From an uncultured Sphingomonadaceae bacterium (lineage in GTDB: Bacteria; Pseudomonadota; Alphaproteobacteria; Sphingomonadales; Sphingomonadaceae): DNA of 64,000 bases. Positions 14,981 to 23,656 of the stretch are shown one piece after another. Position numbers and translations under genes: made by a program. Position 1 is the first letter of the stretch; the number at the start of each line of letters is the position of its first letter. Under the pieces are notes generated by a model. It was not told the origin of the DNA, searched no databases, and saw only the letters and a program-made list of their open reading frames with translations. The DNA is taken from NCBI GenBank assembly GCA_937996655.1, contig CALKUK010000014.1, positions 434,001 to 498,000 on the forward strand, in the 5' to 3' direction.

Positions 14981-15816
14981 ATTTCAGTGGCCAGCGTTGA
15001 AATCTTGCCTTTAAGTTTGTGCCGCTCAAACGTGGCTTTCGTTAAGCGCGGGGTTTTGCGGATCGCTTCGGGTGTCACGCCGGTGAAGGCTTTAATTTCG
15101 CGGATGCAGTGCGACTGATCATAATAAGTGCCCCCCACATAATCCTGCCAGACCCCGTCGCCATTGGCGATGCGGACGGCTGTTTTGAGGGCCCGATATT
15201 TACGGGCGAGCAATTTCGGGCTGGCGCCATAGATGGCCTTGAGCTGCCGCTGGAGTTGCGCGGCTGACAGGCCAGTCCGTTCCGACAATTCCCCCACATC
15301 AGGGTCCATGCTGCTTTCCAGCCATTCATCGACGGCACGGATCAGGCGAAAGGGCGGTGTCTCCGCCTTGGCCACGGCCTGTGCGACAAAGCGCTCACTG
15401 GCGGCCACCATTTCGTCAAAACAGCCTGAGGCGGCCATGGTCGCTCTCAGCGTGTCGATATCGCCGTTGACGAGGCCATGCGCGTCGACAATCCGGTTGG
15501 CATATTCATGCGCCGCCAGCCCCGTCAACACGCACCATCCGGCCGGCAACAACCCCATGCCCATGCAACGTGCCGGCCCCGACACCCGCAATTTTGAAGG
15601 CTTCATCCGCGGGCCGAATAAAGTGACATCGGCAATTGGCTGAATGTCATTCGGCCCGAAGGTGATGTCTCCACTGCCGGCGAGGCTGAATCGCAATTGG
15701 GCAATATCGGCGCGCTCAATGTCCGAAAAATTCGGCTCATCCGTCTCGAACAGGTAAAAGGCAGAAACATAGTCGGCCAAGGCTGCCGATGGCGCCGCGT
15801 AAACCAAATTGAGCAA
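14977..15816 (-). CDS. AraC family transcriptional regulator (first of a pair)
   Basis: A 279-residue regulator with the same plan as its downstream neighbour: sensor part YAAPSAALADYVSAFYLFE to MGLLPAGWCVLTGLAAHEYA, then helix-turn-helix units in ERTGLSAAQLQRQLKAIYG and YYDQSHCIREIKAFTGVTPE. The start is taken as TTG at 15816 (MLNLVYAAPS); no ATG or GTG in frame fits, and the start is therefore uncertain by a few codons. About 90 bp upstream, a strong terminator on the same strand (15904-15935) would block read-through from further upstream unless it acts as an attenuator for this gene. Confidence 0.8.
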   Translation of the reverse strand: MLNLVYAAPSAALADYVSAFYLFETDEPNFSDIERADIAQLRFSLAGSGDITFGPNDIQPIADVTLFGPRMKPSKLRVSGPARCMGMGLLPAGWCVLTGLAAHEYANRIVDAHGLVNGDIDTLRATMAASGCFDEMVAASERFVAQAVAKAETPPFRLIRAVDEWLESSMDPDVGELSERTGLSAAQLQRQLKAIYGASPKLLARKYRALKTAVRIANGDGVWQDYVGGTYYDQSHCIREIKAFTGVTPEAIRKTPRLTKATFERHKLKGKISTLATEI

Positions 15817-15903
15817 GTGAATGGACCCCGTTTCGCAAAACGTACAACGCAGACCAAACAGGATCCCTAAGCGATCGACCGCAAAGATAGCGGAACGACG
15901 CTT

Positions 15904-15935
15904 AAAAAAAAGGCCGACACCCGAAGGCGTCGGCC
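15904..15935 (-). terminator. Strong Rho-independent terminator
   Basis: On the minus strand GGCCGACGCC, loop TTCG, then GGTGTCGGCC, followed by eight T. The pairing is perfect in RNA with one G-U pair on this strand, while the plus strand would have an A-C mismatch, so the terminator serves a minus-strand transcript. Confidence 0.85.
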
Positions 15936-16005
15936 GATGAAGTTGAATAAAGGATCCTCAAGAAGGAGTCCTTCGGGTCGCAACGTTCTGATACGCATAG
16001 AGATT
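15904..16005 (-). ncRNA. Candidate small RNA with intrinsic terminator
   Basis: On the minus strand two hairpins follow each other. Hairpin 1 (15973-15950) is AAGGACTCCT, loop TCTTG, then AGGATCCTT, with a single bulged C; it displays a CUCCUU stretch that could pair with ribosome binding sites. Hairpin 2 is the terminator at 15935-15904. A possible promoter (TTGTCG, 17 bp, ATCAAT) would start the RNA near 16000, but the 5' end is a guess. No convincing reading frame occupies this 378 bp gap. The alternative is an attenuated leader of the AraC gene starting at 15816. The rest of the gap (16006-16194) is AT-richer than average; nothing else was recognised there. Confidence 0.5.
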
Positions 16006-16194
16006 GATGCCGAATTGGAGGAAATCGACAAAATTGAAAAAAATCGACATATGGGGCAATGAATCGACCATAAAAGAGCATTAACATGCATTGAGTGGTC
16101 ATTTGGAAACCGGTTGCACGCAACGACTCGAACCAATTTGGCGTCATCGTAGCACCTGTTTCCCTCGCGACTCGAAGCCGCTAAGCCGAATCAC

Positions 16195-17229
16195 ATGTCT
16201 CTTTATCCCCTCATCCGCCCGTTTGTGTTCGCTTTCGATGCCGAACGCGCCCACCGTCTCAGCTTGGCCGGGATCAAGCTGGTCGGGGGCCACCGCGCTT
16301 CTCCAACCAGTCCATTGCTCTCCACGCAGGTGGCCGGCCTTGCGTTCCCCAATCCGGTTGGTCTTGCCGCTGGCTACGACAAGGATGCCGAAGTCCCTGT
16401 CGAAATGCTCGGCACCGGCTTTGGTTTTGTAGAGGTCGGCACCCTCACGCCGTTGCCGCAGGGCGGCAATCCGCAGCCCCGCCTGTTTCGGTTGGTTGAG
16501 GACAGGGCCGTCATCAACCGGATGGGTTTCAACAATGGTGGACAGGCCGCCGCCTTGCCGCGCCTGCGTGCCGTGCAGGGCAAGGGCGTGATCGGCGTCA
16601 ACATCGGCGCGAATAAGGATGCGGTGGACCGTATCGCGGATTACGCGACGGGCGTGCGGAACATGGCCCCCATTGCCTCCTATCTCACCGTCAACATCAG
16701 TTCTCCGAATACGCCGGGCTTGCGCGCGCTGCAGGATGAGGCGGCCCTCACGGAACTGCTGTGCGCCGTGCGCGATGCGCGCCCGGAAGGTGGCCCGCCG
16801 GTTTTTCTGAAGGTCGCGCCCGATCTGGAGCCTGCCGATATCGATGCGATTGCCCGCCTGTCCGTCGGCATGGTGGACGCGCTGATTGTTTCAAACACCA
16901 CAATCTCCCGCCCCGCACTCTCCTCCCACCACGCGGCGGAAGGCGGGGGACTTTCAGGTGAGCCGTTGCGCGATCTTGCACAGCGCAGGATGCGCGATTT
17001 TGCCAAGGCGACCGGAGGGCTGCTGCCCTTGATCGGGGCCGGGGGCATCGCCAGTGCTGAGGATGCCTATGCTCGCATCCGCGCCGGGGCATCGCTGATC
17101 CAGCTCTATTCAGCCTTGGTCTATGAGGGGCCCAGCCTTGCGCGGCGCATCAATAAGGGGCTGGAGGCCCTGCTTGCGCGCGATGGTTTTGCAAACGTTA
17201 CACAGGCCGTAGGGGTGGACGTCCGATAG
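16195..17229 (+). CDS. pyrD: Dihydroorotate dehydrogenase (quinone), class 2
   Basis: A 344-residue membrane-associated flavoprotein of pyrimidine synthesis that oxidises dihydroorotate to orotate and reduces ubiquinone. The N-terminal amphipathic helix (MSLYPLIRPFVFAFDAERAH) is the class 2 membrane and quinone site. FMN and substrate motifs are NPVGLAAGYDKDAEV, FVEVGTLTPLPQGGNPQPRL, NRMGFNNGG, and the catalytic Ser region TVNISSPNTPGLR; PLIGAGGIASAEDAYARIRAGA binds the FMN phosphate. The start is the ATG at 16195. The ggt gene follows after 38 bp on the same strand. Confidence 0.96.
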   Translation: MSLYPLIRPFVFAFDAERAHRLSLAGIKLVGGHRASPTSPLLSTQVAGLAFPNPVGLAAGYDKDAEVPVEMLGTGFGFVEVGTLTPLPQGGNPQPRLFRLVEDRAVINRMGFNNGGQAAALPRLRAVQGKGVIGVNIGANKDAVDRIADYATGVRNMAPIASYLTVNISSPNTPGLRALQDEAALTELLCAVRDARPEGGPPVFLKVAPDLEPADIDAIARLSVGMVDALIVSNTTISRPALSSHHAAEGGGLSGEPLRDLAQRRMRDFAKATGGLLPLIGAGGIASAEDAYARIRAGASLIQLYSALVYEGPSLARRINKGLEALLARDGFANVTQAVGVDVR

Positions 17230-17267
17230 GGGTTGTCCGACTGGCAAAGGCGGTTAGGTTGGTCGGC

Positions 17268-18941
17268 ATGAAAAAAATCATCCTCGGCTTCGTCCTCTTC
17301 TTCCTCCTTCCCAATGCTGTTCTGGCAGAAAAAGGGGCGGTTACTGCTGCCGACCCGCGCGCTGCAGAGGCGGGCATTGTCATGCTGCGGCAGGGCGGAA
17401 GTGCGGCGGATGCGGCGCTCGCCATGATGCTGGCGCTGTCGGTAGTGGAGCCACAATCCTCTGGCATCGGCGGGGGCGGGTTCTTCGTCTATAATGATCC
17501 AAAATCGGGCCTTCCTGCAACGATCGACGGGCGCGAAATGGCGCCGGCAGCGACCCGAGAAGACCGCTTCATGGGTCCGGATGGCAAGCCGCTTGCCTTT
17601 CGCGATGCCTTTTTGGGTGGCCATTCGGTTGGCGTGCCGGGCAACATTTCCTTGGCTGCAAAGGCCCATAAAAAATGGGGCAAGCTGAAATGGGCCAAGC
17701 TGTTTGATCCGGCCATCAAGCTGGCGGAGAACGGCTATGTCGTTACCCCGCGTCTGGCCGGGGCAATCGCACTGGTCGCACCGTTGTGGGACGGGTTTGA
17801 CGCGACCAAGGCCATCTATTTTCAGGACGGTAGCCCCAAACAGGCTGGTGAGACCATCCGCAATCCAAGTCTCGCCAAGTTGCTGCGCGCCGTCGCAAAG
17901 AAGGGTCCGTCCGCATTCTACACGGGTCAAAATGCCCGCGCGATTGCAAGTGCGGTCAGCTCTGCGCCCAAGAATGCAGTGCGGATGACCCTCAAGGACA
18001 TCGCGTCCTATCAGGCGAAGGACCGCGACGCTGTTTGCACTACTTACCGCGTCTATAAGCTGTGCGGCATGGGGCCGCCCTCTTCTGGGGCGACGACGGT
18101 GTTTCAGGTGCTCGGCATGCTGGAACGCTTCGACCTGAAGGCGCTCGGCAAGGATGATCCTAAGGCCTGGCATCTGATCGCGGAGGCCATGTTGCTGGCC
18201 TATGCTGATCGAGAGAAATATCTGGGTGATCCCGACTTTGTGTCGGTCCCCGTCGCTGGTCTGCTCGACAAGGGCTATATTGCCAGCCGCTCAGCGCTGA
18301 TTTCCGAAACCACCTCTTTGCCCAGCTATGCCGCAGGAACGCCCCCGGGTGCCGCGCCGCGCACGGCTGCCATCTCGAGCGAAGTTGCGGGCACAACCCA
18401 TTTTGTCGCGGCTGACAGGTTCGGCGGTGTGGCCACGATGACATCCACGGTCGAAGGTCCGTTCGGCAGCCAGCTTGTCGCCAATGGTTATGTCCTCAAC
18501 AATGAACTGACCGACTTTACCTTTGCCCCGACAAAGGATGGCGCGCCCGTTGCAAACCGCCCGCAGGCCGGCAAACGGCCGCTCTCTTCCATGTCGCCGA
18601 CCATTGTTTATGACGCGGACGGGAAGCCGATCTTTGCGGTGGGCGCGGCCGGGGGCAAGACCATCATCATGCAGGTCGCCAAGACGCTGATCGCGCATCT
18701 TGATTGGGGCTTGGGCGTGCAGGAGGCGATTGCCGCGCCGAATATCTTCTTCGGTGGCGACGCCATCATCGTTGAAGCCAACACCCCGCTGGCCGCCAAA
18801 TCGAATGAGCTTGCGGGCTTTGGCCGGATGGTCGTCACCAATGGCCGGATGTCATCTAAAGCCAATGCGGCTGAAAAAACAAAGGACGGATGGGTTGCCG
18901 CCGGGGACCCAAGAAGCGAAGGTGTTGGCATAAGTGAATAA
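17268..18941 (+). CDS. ggt: Gamma-glutamyltransferase (periplasmic)
   Basis: A 557-residue N-terminal-nucleophile enzyme that transfers or hydrolyses the gamma-glutamyl group of glutathione. A signal peptide covers residues 1-23 (MKKIILGFVLFFLLPNAVLA). The proenzyme cleaves itself before the nucleophile threonine, seen in SSEVAGTTHFVAADRFG near residue 375; downstream are VLNNELTDFTF and RPLSSMSPTIVYD with the substrate-binding serines. The N-terminal half has SGIGGGGFFVYND and AMLLAYADREKYLGD. The start is the ATG at 17268. Glutathione-related genes are frequent in this window (GST, gloA, gloB), but they are not one operon. Confidence 0.93.
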   Translation: MKKIILGFVLFFLLPNAVLAEKGAVTAADPRAAEAGIVMLRQGGSAADAALAMMLALSVVEPQSSGIGGGGFFVYNDPKSGLPATIDGREMAPAATREDRFMGPDGKPLAFRDAFLGGHSVGVPGNISLAAKAHKKWGKLKWAKLFDPAIKLAENGYVVTPRLAGAIALVAPLWDGFDATKAIYFQDGSPKQAGETIRNPSLAKLLRAVAKKGPSAFYTGQNARAIASAVSSAPKNAVRMTLKDIASYQAKDRDAVCTTYRVYKLCGMGPPSSGATTVFQVLGMLERFDLKALGKDDPKAWHLIAEAMLLAYADREKYLGDPDFVSVPVAGLLDKGYIASRSALISETTSLPSYAAGTPPGAAPRTAAISSEVAGTTHFVAADRFGGVATMTSTVEGPFGSQLVANGYVLNNELTDFTFAPTKDGAPVANRPQAGKRPLSSMSPTIVYDADGKPIFAVGAAGGKTIIMQVAKTLIAHLDWGLGVQEAIAAPNIFFGGDAIIVEANTPLAAKSNELAGFGRMVVTNGRMSSKANAAEKTKDGWVAAGDPRSEGVGISE

Positions 18942-19002
18942 TTTGGGCGAATAGCGGGCGGTACGATCCGCGTTTGCTTTGGGTTTGCAGGAGATGGGGC
19001 GC

Positions 19003-20790
19003 ATGCGGGAATTTGAACATTTCCCAAATTTGGTGACGATGTTTTTCACGCGCGCAAAGGAAAGGGGGGATGCCCCCTTCCTTTGGGCCAAGAAGGGCGG
19101 CAGCTGGCAATCGATCAGCTGGACACAAACGGCGCAGCAGGTCGCGTCCTTTGCGCAGTCGCTGAAGGACATCGGGCTGGAACCCGGGGATCGGGTGATG
19201 CTCGTGTCCGAAAACCGGCCCGAATGGTTCATCGCAGATCTGGGCATCATGGCCGCAGGCTGCGTCACCGTGCCAACCTACACCACCAATACTGAGCGCG
19301 ATCATCAGCACATCATTGAGGATTCGGGCGCCAGCGCGATTGTCGTTTCAACCAACAAGCTCGCCCAGTCGGTGATGCCAGCAGCCCTGCGGGCGACGCG
19401 CGCGCATCATCTGATCGGTATAGACGATCTGCGCGCGGGCCAAGACACGGGCGTCGCCATCCACCGCTGGGCAGATATGGTCGGCAAGCCCGCCGATGTG
19501 GACGCGTGCGCCGCAGCCGCGACGTTCAAGCGGGATGACCTCGCCTGTCTCATCTACACCAGCGGCACTGGCGGTGCCCCGCGCGGCGTGCAGCAGCATC
19601 ACGGCGCGATCCTGTGCAATGTGGAAGGCTGTGTGGAGGTTATCACCGAAGATTTCGGCTGGGATGAGGAGGTCTTCCTCTCGTTCCTGCCGCTCTCCCA
19701 CGCTTATGAACATACCGGCGGCCAGCACTTCCCCGTCGGGCTTGGCGCGGAAATCTATTATGCCGAGGGCATCGACAAGCTCGCCTCCAACATTGAGGAG
19801 GTGCGCCCGACCCTGATGGTCGTCGTCCCGCGCCTGTTTGAGGTGCTGCGCGCGCGCATCCTCAAGCAGATGGAAAAGCAGGGCAAGGTTGTCCAGCATC
19901 TGCTGAACCGCGCGCTGAGCCTTGGGGCCAAGGACTTGTCCGGCGGCTTGCCGATCTGGGACCAGCCGATGAATATGCTCCTCAACCATACGCTGCGCCC
20001 CAAAATCCAGCAGCGCTTTGGCGGTCGGCTGAAGGCGATGGTCTCCGGTGGCGCGCCGCTCAACCCGGATATCGGGGTGTTCTTCCACGCCGTCGGCCTC
20101 ACCATGTTGCAGGGCTATGGCCAGACAGAGGCTGCGCCGGTCATCTCCTGCAATCGCCCCAAGGCCGGGCTGAAGATGGACACGGTTGGCCCGCCGCTGA
20201 AGAACGTCGAGGTCAAGATTGCGGACGACGGTGAAATCCTCGTCCGCGGCGAACTCGTCATGCACGGCTATTGGCGCAACGATGCGGAAACCGCCCGCGC
20301 CATTCAGGATGGCTGGCTCCACACCGGCGACATTGGCGAGATTGATGCAAAGGGACGCATCAAAATCACCGATCGCAAGAAGGACATCATCGTCAACGAC
20401 AAGGGCGAAAACGTCTCTCCGCAAAAGGTGGAAGGCATGCTCACCCTCCAGCCCGAGATTTTTCAGGCCATGGTCTCCGGTGATAAGCGCCCGCATCTGG
20501 TCGGCCTGATCATCCCCGACCCGGAATGGGCAGTGGAATGGGCGCAGGCCAATGGCGAGCCTTATGACCTGACGGCGCTGTGCGATCTTCCCGCTTTCCG
20601 TGCGGCCATCATGGCGGCGGTTGATCGGGTGAACACGCAGGTCGCGTCGACCGAAAAGGTCCGCAAAATCACCCTCACACCCGATGCGTTTACGACCGAC
20701 AATGAGATGCTGACGCCCAGCTTGAAGATCCGCCGCCACGTCATCCGGCAGGTCTATGGGGATCGGATCGACGGGTTGTATAAGGGGTAG
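19003..20790 (+). CDS. Long-chain acyl-CoA synthetase (AMP-binding, FadD15/ACSL-like)
   Basis: A 595-residue adenylate-forming enzyme that activates fatty acids with ATP and CoA. The motifs are the P-loop LIYTSGTGGAPRGV (A3), FLPLSHAYEHTGGQH, the ACS signature in MLQGYGQTEAAPVIS and WLHTGDIGEIDAKGRIKITDRKKDIIV with the hinge Asp/Arg and Lys-Gly motif. Size and the TYTTNTERDHQHII segment fit the membrane-associated long-chain group. ATG 19003 is chosen because AGGAG lies 9 bp upstream; an ATG three codons earlier is too close to it. It could feed the acyl-CoA dehydrogenases of this window but sits apart from them. Confidence 0.92.
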   Translation: MREFEHFPNLVTMFFTRAKERGDAPFLWAKKGGSWQSISWTQTAQQVASFAQSLKDIGLEPGDRVMLVSENRPEWFIADLGIMAAGCVTVPTYTTNTERDHQHIIEDSGASAIVVSTNKLAQSVMPAALRATRAHHLIGIDDLRAGQDTGVAIHRWADMVGKPADVDACAAAATFKRDDLACLIYTSGTGGAPRGVQQHHGAILCNVEGCVEVITEDFGWDEEVFLSFLPLSHAYEHTGGQHFPVGLGAEIYYAEGIDKLASNIEEVRPTLMVVVPRLFEVLRARILKQMEKQGKVVQHLLNRALSLGAKDLSGGLPIWDQPMNMLLNHTLRPKIQQRFGGRLKAMVSGGAPLNPDIGVFFHAVGLTMLQGYGQTEAAPVISCNRPKAGLKMDTVGPPLKNVEVKIADDGEILVRGELVMHGYWRNDAETARAIQDGWLHTGDIGEIDAKGRIKITDRKKDIIVNDKGENVSPQKVEGMLTLQPEIFQAMVSGDKRPHLVGLIIPDPEWAVEWAQANGEPYDLTALCDLPAFRAAIMAAVDRVNTQVASTEKVRKITLTPDAFTTDNEMLTPSLKIRRHVIRQVYGDRIDGLYKG

Positions 20791-20822
20791 TCGGTCTCGC
20801 ACGGAGATGCAGAGGTTTTAAA

Positions 20823-20882
20823 TCCTCCCCAATGGCTTGCATTGGGGAGGTGGCAGGCTGCGCAGCAGACTGACGGAGGGGC
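20823..20882. repeat. Short GC-rich repeat, family E-like
   Basis: A stem CCTCCCCAATG / CATTGGGGAGG with a short loop is followed by TGGCAGGCTGCGCAGCAGAC and TGACGGAGGGGC. The CCTCCCC...GGGGAGG...GGAGGGG layout matches the arms of the element at 57569-57709. It sits just after the acyl-CoA synthetase gene, where it can act as a terminator. Confidence 0.65.
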
Positions 20883-20938
20883 CAGCCACTCCCAAATCTG
20901 TAGGACAATCTCGCCCCACCCGCGACTCAGCGCGCATC

Positions 20939-21095
20939 CGTCGCCCCGTGCTTGACACGGGGCTGGGCTAACCTCTGTCAGTTCCCGTTCCTTGGTTGCC
21001 AGTTACGACTGCTCCCGACGGTCCAGCAATTCGGGTATCTTGCCAAATGGCAAGCGCAAGGAAAGCCAAGCCCCGTGTCAAGCACGGGGCGACGT
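20939..21095. repeat. REPIN-like inverted pair, family A (full copy)
   Basis: The 335 bp between the convergent acyl-CoA synthetase and lipoprotein genes contain no gene. Left arm: GTCGCCCCGTGCTTGACACG plus GGGCTGGGCT. Right arm, on the other strand: GTCGCCCCGTGCTTGACACG plus GGGCTTGGCTT. About 95 bp of unique sequence lie between the arms. The arms are almost identical over 28 bp, the cleanest copy of this family here, and identify the inserts in sufC and sufS. Confidence 0.9.
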
Positions 21096-21125
21096 AGAGG
21101 CTTTTGTGTTGCGTTGCCCCCCCCC

Positions 21126-21545
21126 TCACTTCCGATACGGCACAAATTCCCCGATCACGCAGCTTCCCGTCTGGAAGCCTGCCCGTAAATCCGCCGTCCG
21201 GGCGATGTCGCCCTGGCACAGGCGGCTGGTATATTGGTGGGTGATGAGGGCGTCGCCGCGTTTGATGGCGTCGCAGGAGCCGTTGGTTTCGGTCCGCCAG
21301 ATGAGTTTGCGTCCGGTGCGGAAGAGGAGGGTTGTCTCGCCATAGGCTTCCGGGCCGGTCAGATCGCGGTTTTCGACGCAGTTGACGGGCTTGCCGGGGG
21401 TGAAGCCGGCAAGCGTTTCCTGAAGCTGGGCCGCGTCGCGCGCCTGGGCGCGGAACTGGGTTTCGGTGGGCGGCGTGTCCGCACATCCAGCCACCAGTAG
21501 GAGGGCCGGGGCGAAGAGGGGGAGCGCAATCCGCATTTTCGTCAT
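21126..21545 (-). CDS. Small lipoprotein, hypothetical
   Basis: A 139-residue predicted lipoprotein: the N-terminus MTKMRIALPLFAPALLLVAG is followed by a lipobox Cys (VAGC), so the mature chain starts CADTPPTETQ and is attached to a membrane. Three further cysteines (VNCVENRD, NGSCDAIK, SRLCQGDI, and one near the end, GSCVIGEF) could form disulfides in the periplasm. I do not recognise a named family, though similar short lipoproteins are common in sphingomonads. The ATG at 21545 follows GGAGAAG. Its stop lies just after the repeat-filled convergent junction. Confidence 0.75.
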   Translation of the reverse strand: MTKMRIALPLFAPALLLVAGCADTPPTETQFRAQARDAAQLQETLAGFTPGKPVNCVENRDLTGPEAYGETTLLFRTGRKLIWRTETNGSCDAIKRGDALITHQYTSRLCQGDIARTADLRAGFQTGSCVIGEFVPYRK

Positions 21546-21589
21546 GGGTCTTCTCCTGATGGCCTTTGATCCGCCGAGCGTGCGCGCTT

Positions 21590-22318
21590 TTACCTGAACG
21601 CATCCTTAGCCGCGCGGCGTTCGGCAAGCTGGGCGGCGTCCGTTGCGCGCATGAACGGGTTGGTTGCGCGTTCTAGGGCAATCGTTGTCGGCACCGTTGG
21701 TTCCCCGCGTGCCCGCGCCGCGTCCACATCTGCCATGCGCGCGGCGATGTCTTGATTGTCGGGCTCTGCGACAAGGGCATAGCGCCCGTTCGACTGGGTA
21801 TATTCATGGGCGCAGTACACAACCGTCTCGGGCGGGAGCGCGCCGAGCGTCTGCATATTGGCGAACATCTGCTCCGCCGTGCCTTCAAACAGGCGGCCAC
21901 AGCCCATGGCGAACAAGGTGTCGCCGACGAAGACGACCTGCTCGGAAGGCATGTGGAGCGCAATATGCCCGGCGGTGTGCGCGGGCACGTCGATCACCTG
22001 GGCTTCAAGGGCGCCGAGCGTCACGACATCGCCGCCCTTCACCTGCACGTCGAGCGTGGGGATACGCTCTGCCTCCGCGGCAGGGCCGGTGATGGTACAG
22101 CCGGTCGCCGCCTTGATCTCCGCATTGCCGCCCGTGTGGTCGGGGTGCCAGTGCGTGTTCCAGATCTGCGTGATCGCCCAGCCCCGCTCGGCTGCTGCCG
22201 CCAGCACCGGCTCGGCGACAGCGGGGTCGATGACCGCTGTCTCGCCTGAGGCAGGATCATGGGCGAGCCAGACATAATTGTCCGACAGAACGGGGATGCG
22301 GGCGACCTGGAGCGTCAT
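21590..22318 (-). CDS. gloB: Hydroxyacylglutathione hydrolase (glyoxalase II)
   Basis: A 242-residue MBL-fold thioesterase that hydrolyses S-lactoylglutathione to lactate and glutathione, the second step of methylglyoxal removal. The metal motif is IWNTHWHPDHTGGNAEI; other ligands are in VPAHTAGHIALHM, FVGDTLFAMGCGRLFEGT and VVYCAHEYTQSNGRYAL. The C-terminal helical domain that binds glutathione is present (ERATNPFMRATDAAQL), unlike the short relative at 6767. The ATG at 22318 lies 4 bp after the gloA stop, so both glyoxalase steps are in one operon. Confidence 0.95.
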   Translation of the reverse strand: MTLQVARIPVLSDNYVWLAHDPASGETAVIDPAVAEPVLAAAAERGWAITQIWNTHWHPDHTGGNAEIKAATGCTITGPAAEAERIPTLDVQVKGGDVVTLGALEAQVIDVPAHTAGHIALHMPSEQVVFVGDTLFAMGCGRLFEGTAEQMFANMQTLGALPPETVVYCAHEYTQSNGRYALVAEPDNQDIAARMADVDAARARGEPTVPTTIALERATNPFMRATDAAQLAERRAAKDAFR

Positions 22319-22322
22319 GGTG

Positions 22323-22742
22323 TTACCACTTCCCGATATTGGGCATCGACGCCCAAGGCTCGGCCACAGGCAGGGCGGCTCCGTGCTGGAGCAATTCAAC
22401 CGAGATGTTGTCGGGCGAGCGGACGAAGGCCATGCGGCCATCGCGCGGCGGGCGGTTGATCGTCACACCGGCGTCGGCCAGCCGCTGGCAAACGCCGTAA
22501 ATGTCGGACACGGCATAAGCGAGATGCCCGAAATTGCGGCCTTCATCATAGCCTGCCTCACCCCAATTGTGGGTGAGTTCCACCTGCGCCTCTTCGTCGC
22601 CCGGCGCGGCGAGGAAGATGAGCGTGAACTTGCCCGCCTCATTGGTCATCCGGTTAAGTTCCTTCAGGCCGAGCAGCTCAAAAAATTTGATCGTGGCGTC
22701 AGGGTCGGAAACGCGGATCATCGTGTGGAGGTATTTGATCAC
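22323..22742 (-). CDS. gloA: Lactoylglutathione lyase (glyoxalase I)
   Basis: A 139-residue metalloenzyme that isomerises the methylglyoxal-glutathione hemithioacetal to S-lactoylglutathione. The metal ligands are the His in MIKYLHTMIRVSD, the Glu of VELTHNWGE, the His of FGHLAYAVSDIYGVC and the Glu of NISVELLQHG. The start is GTG at 22742, which gives the family's standard N-terminus (xIKYLHTMxRV); the next ATG would remove the first metal ligand. It forms a two-gene unit with gloB. Confidence 0.94.
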   Translation of the reverse strand: MIKYLHTMIRVSDPDATIKFFELLGLKELNRMTNEAGKFTLIFLAAPGDEEAQVELTHNWGEAGYDEGRNFGHLAYAVSDIYGVCQRLADAGVTINRPPRDGRMAFVRSPDNISVELLQHGAALPVAEPWASMPNIGKW

Positions 22743-22839
22743 CTAAAACTCCGTTCGTCGATAAAATGAAACGCTTCATCGGGCGTTCATCGAAAGATGG
22801 TCACAAAATAGGCCGACACTCAAAGCCGGGAAAGCCTTT

Positions 22840-23565
22840 ATGTCAGACATTGAAGCACCACGCGAAATCCTCCGTAAACCTGCCGTGATCGCCGCCGGTG
22901 TTCTGGCCGTTGGTATGATCTTGGGCGGCTATCTGCTCGGTGATGGGTTGAAGCGCGCTAAGGTCGCCGATCGGTCCGTCACCGTGCGCGGTTTGGCCGA
23001 AAAGAATGTGACGGCGGACCTTGCGGTGTGGACCATCGCCTATTCCGCGCAGGCCCCCACGCTGGCGGCGGCGCAGGCCGATATTGACGGCGATACAGCG
23101 GCCATCCGTGCCTTCTTCAAAGGGGCCGGCTTTACCGATGCGGACCTGAAACCGAGCGGCGTGAGCGTTAACCAGTTCAACAATAACGGCATGGATACCG
23201 TCACCATCCGCCAGCGGCTCCAGCTGCGTACCGGCGATATCAAGAAGGCGCAGGCCGCCGTCGCCCGGCAGTTCGATCTGGTCCGCAACGGCGTCCAATT
23301 GGATGAAGGGTCAGGCATCGCCTTTAGCTTCACCAAATTGAACGACATCAAGCCTGCCATGGTTGCAGAAGCGACCAAAGATGCGCGCAAATCTGCTGAG
23401 CAATTTGCGAGTGACAGCGGCACCGGTGTCGGCGGCATCAAGTCGGCCAGCCAGGGCTATTTCTCCATCGACGCGCGCGACGGGGAACAGCCGGGCTATG
23501 GCGTTGCCGACACGCCTTACAAAAAGGTCCGCGTCGTCACGACGATCGATTTCTATCTGGATTGA
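22840..23565 (+). CDS. SIMPL domain (DUF541) membrane-anchored protein
   Basis: A 241-residue protein. One N-terminal membrane segment (residues ~14-33, VIAAGVLAVGMILGGYLLGD) anchors a periplasmic SIMPL domain: RSVTVRGLAEKNVTADLAVW, the repeated alpha/beta units, and the C-terminal VRVVTTIDFYLD. SIMPL proteins form rings in the cell envelope; their role is unknown, with links to oxidative stress reported for some. The start is the ATG at 22840. Divergent from gloA (97 bp) and convergent with the TPR gene. Confidence 0.82.
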   Translation: MSDIEAPREILRKPAVIAAGVLAVGMILGGYLLGDGLKRAKVADRSVTVRGLAEKNVTADLAVWTIAYSAQAPTLAAAQADIDGDTAAIRAFFKGAGFTDADLKPSGVSVNQFNNNGMDTVTIRQRLQLRTGDIKKAQAAVARQFDLVRNGVQLDEGSGIAFSFTKLNDIKPAMVAEATKDARKSAEQFASDSGTGVGGIKSASQGYFSIDARDGEQPGYGVADTPYKKVRVVTTIDFYLD

Positions 23566-23572
23566 CCCATAT

Positions 23573-23645
23573 CCGTTTGTCCCGAGCGTCGTCGAGGGAC
23601 GTGGGTGCGTCACAAGGTGTCTCGACTTCGCGCGACACGAACGGG
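23573..23645. repeat. REPIN-like inverted pair, family D (convergent junction)
   Basis: Left arm CGTTTGTCCCGAGCGTCGTC plus GAGGGACGTG; right arm on the other strand CGTTCGTGTCGCGCGAAGTC plus GAGACACCTTG. The arms are divergent from each other but share CGTTnGTsnCG...GTCGAG. They fill the 91 bp gap between the SIMPL and TPR genes. Related to the pair at 50238-50333. Confidence 0.7.
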
Positions 23646-23656
23646 AGAATTTGAAG

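Noticed and set aside
16105..16145. A tRNA T-loop-like GGTTCGAGTC on the minus strand
   Set aside because: The flanking bases do not form the T-stem, and no acceptor, D or anticodon arms can be folded around it.
15867..16147. Two overlapping minus-strand reading frames of 80-90 codons
   Set aside because: They read through a strong terminator, have no ribosome site, and their composition is unlike neighbouring genes; a small RNA explains the region better.
6767..22318. Two copies of gloB
   Set aside because: The gene at 6767 lacks the C-terminal glutathione-binding domain and is shorter; only 21590-22318 is called gloB.
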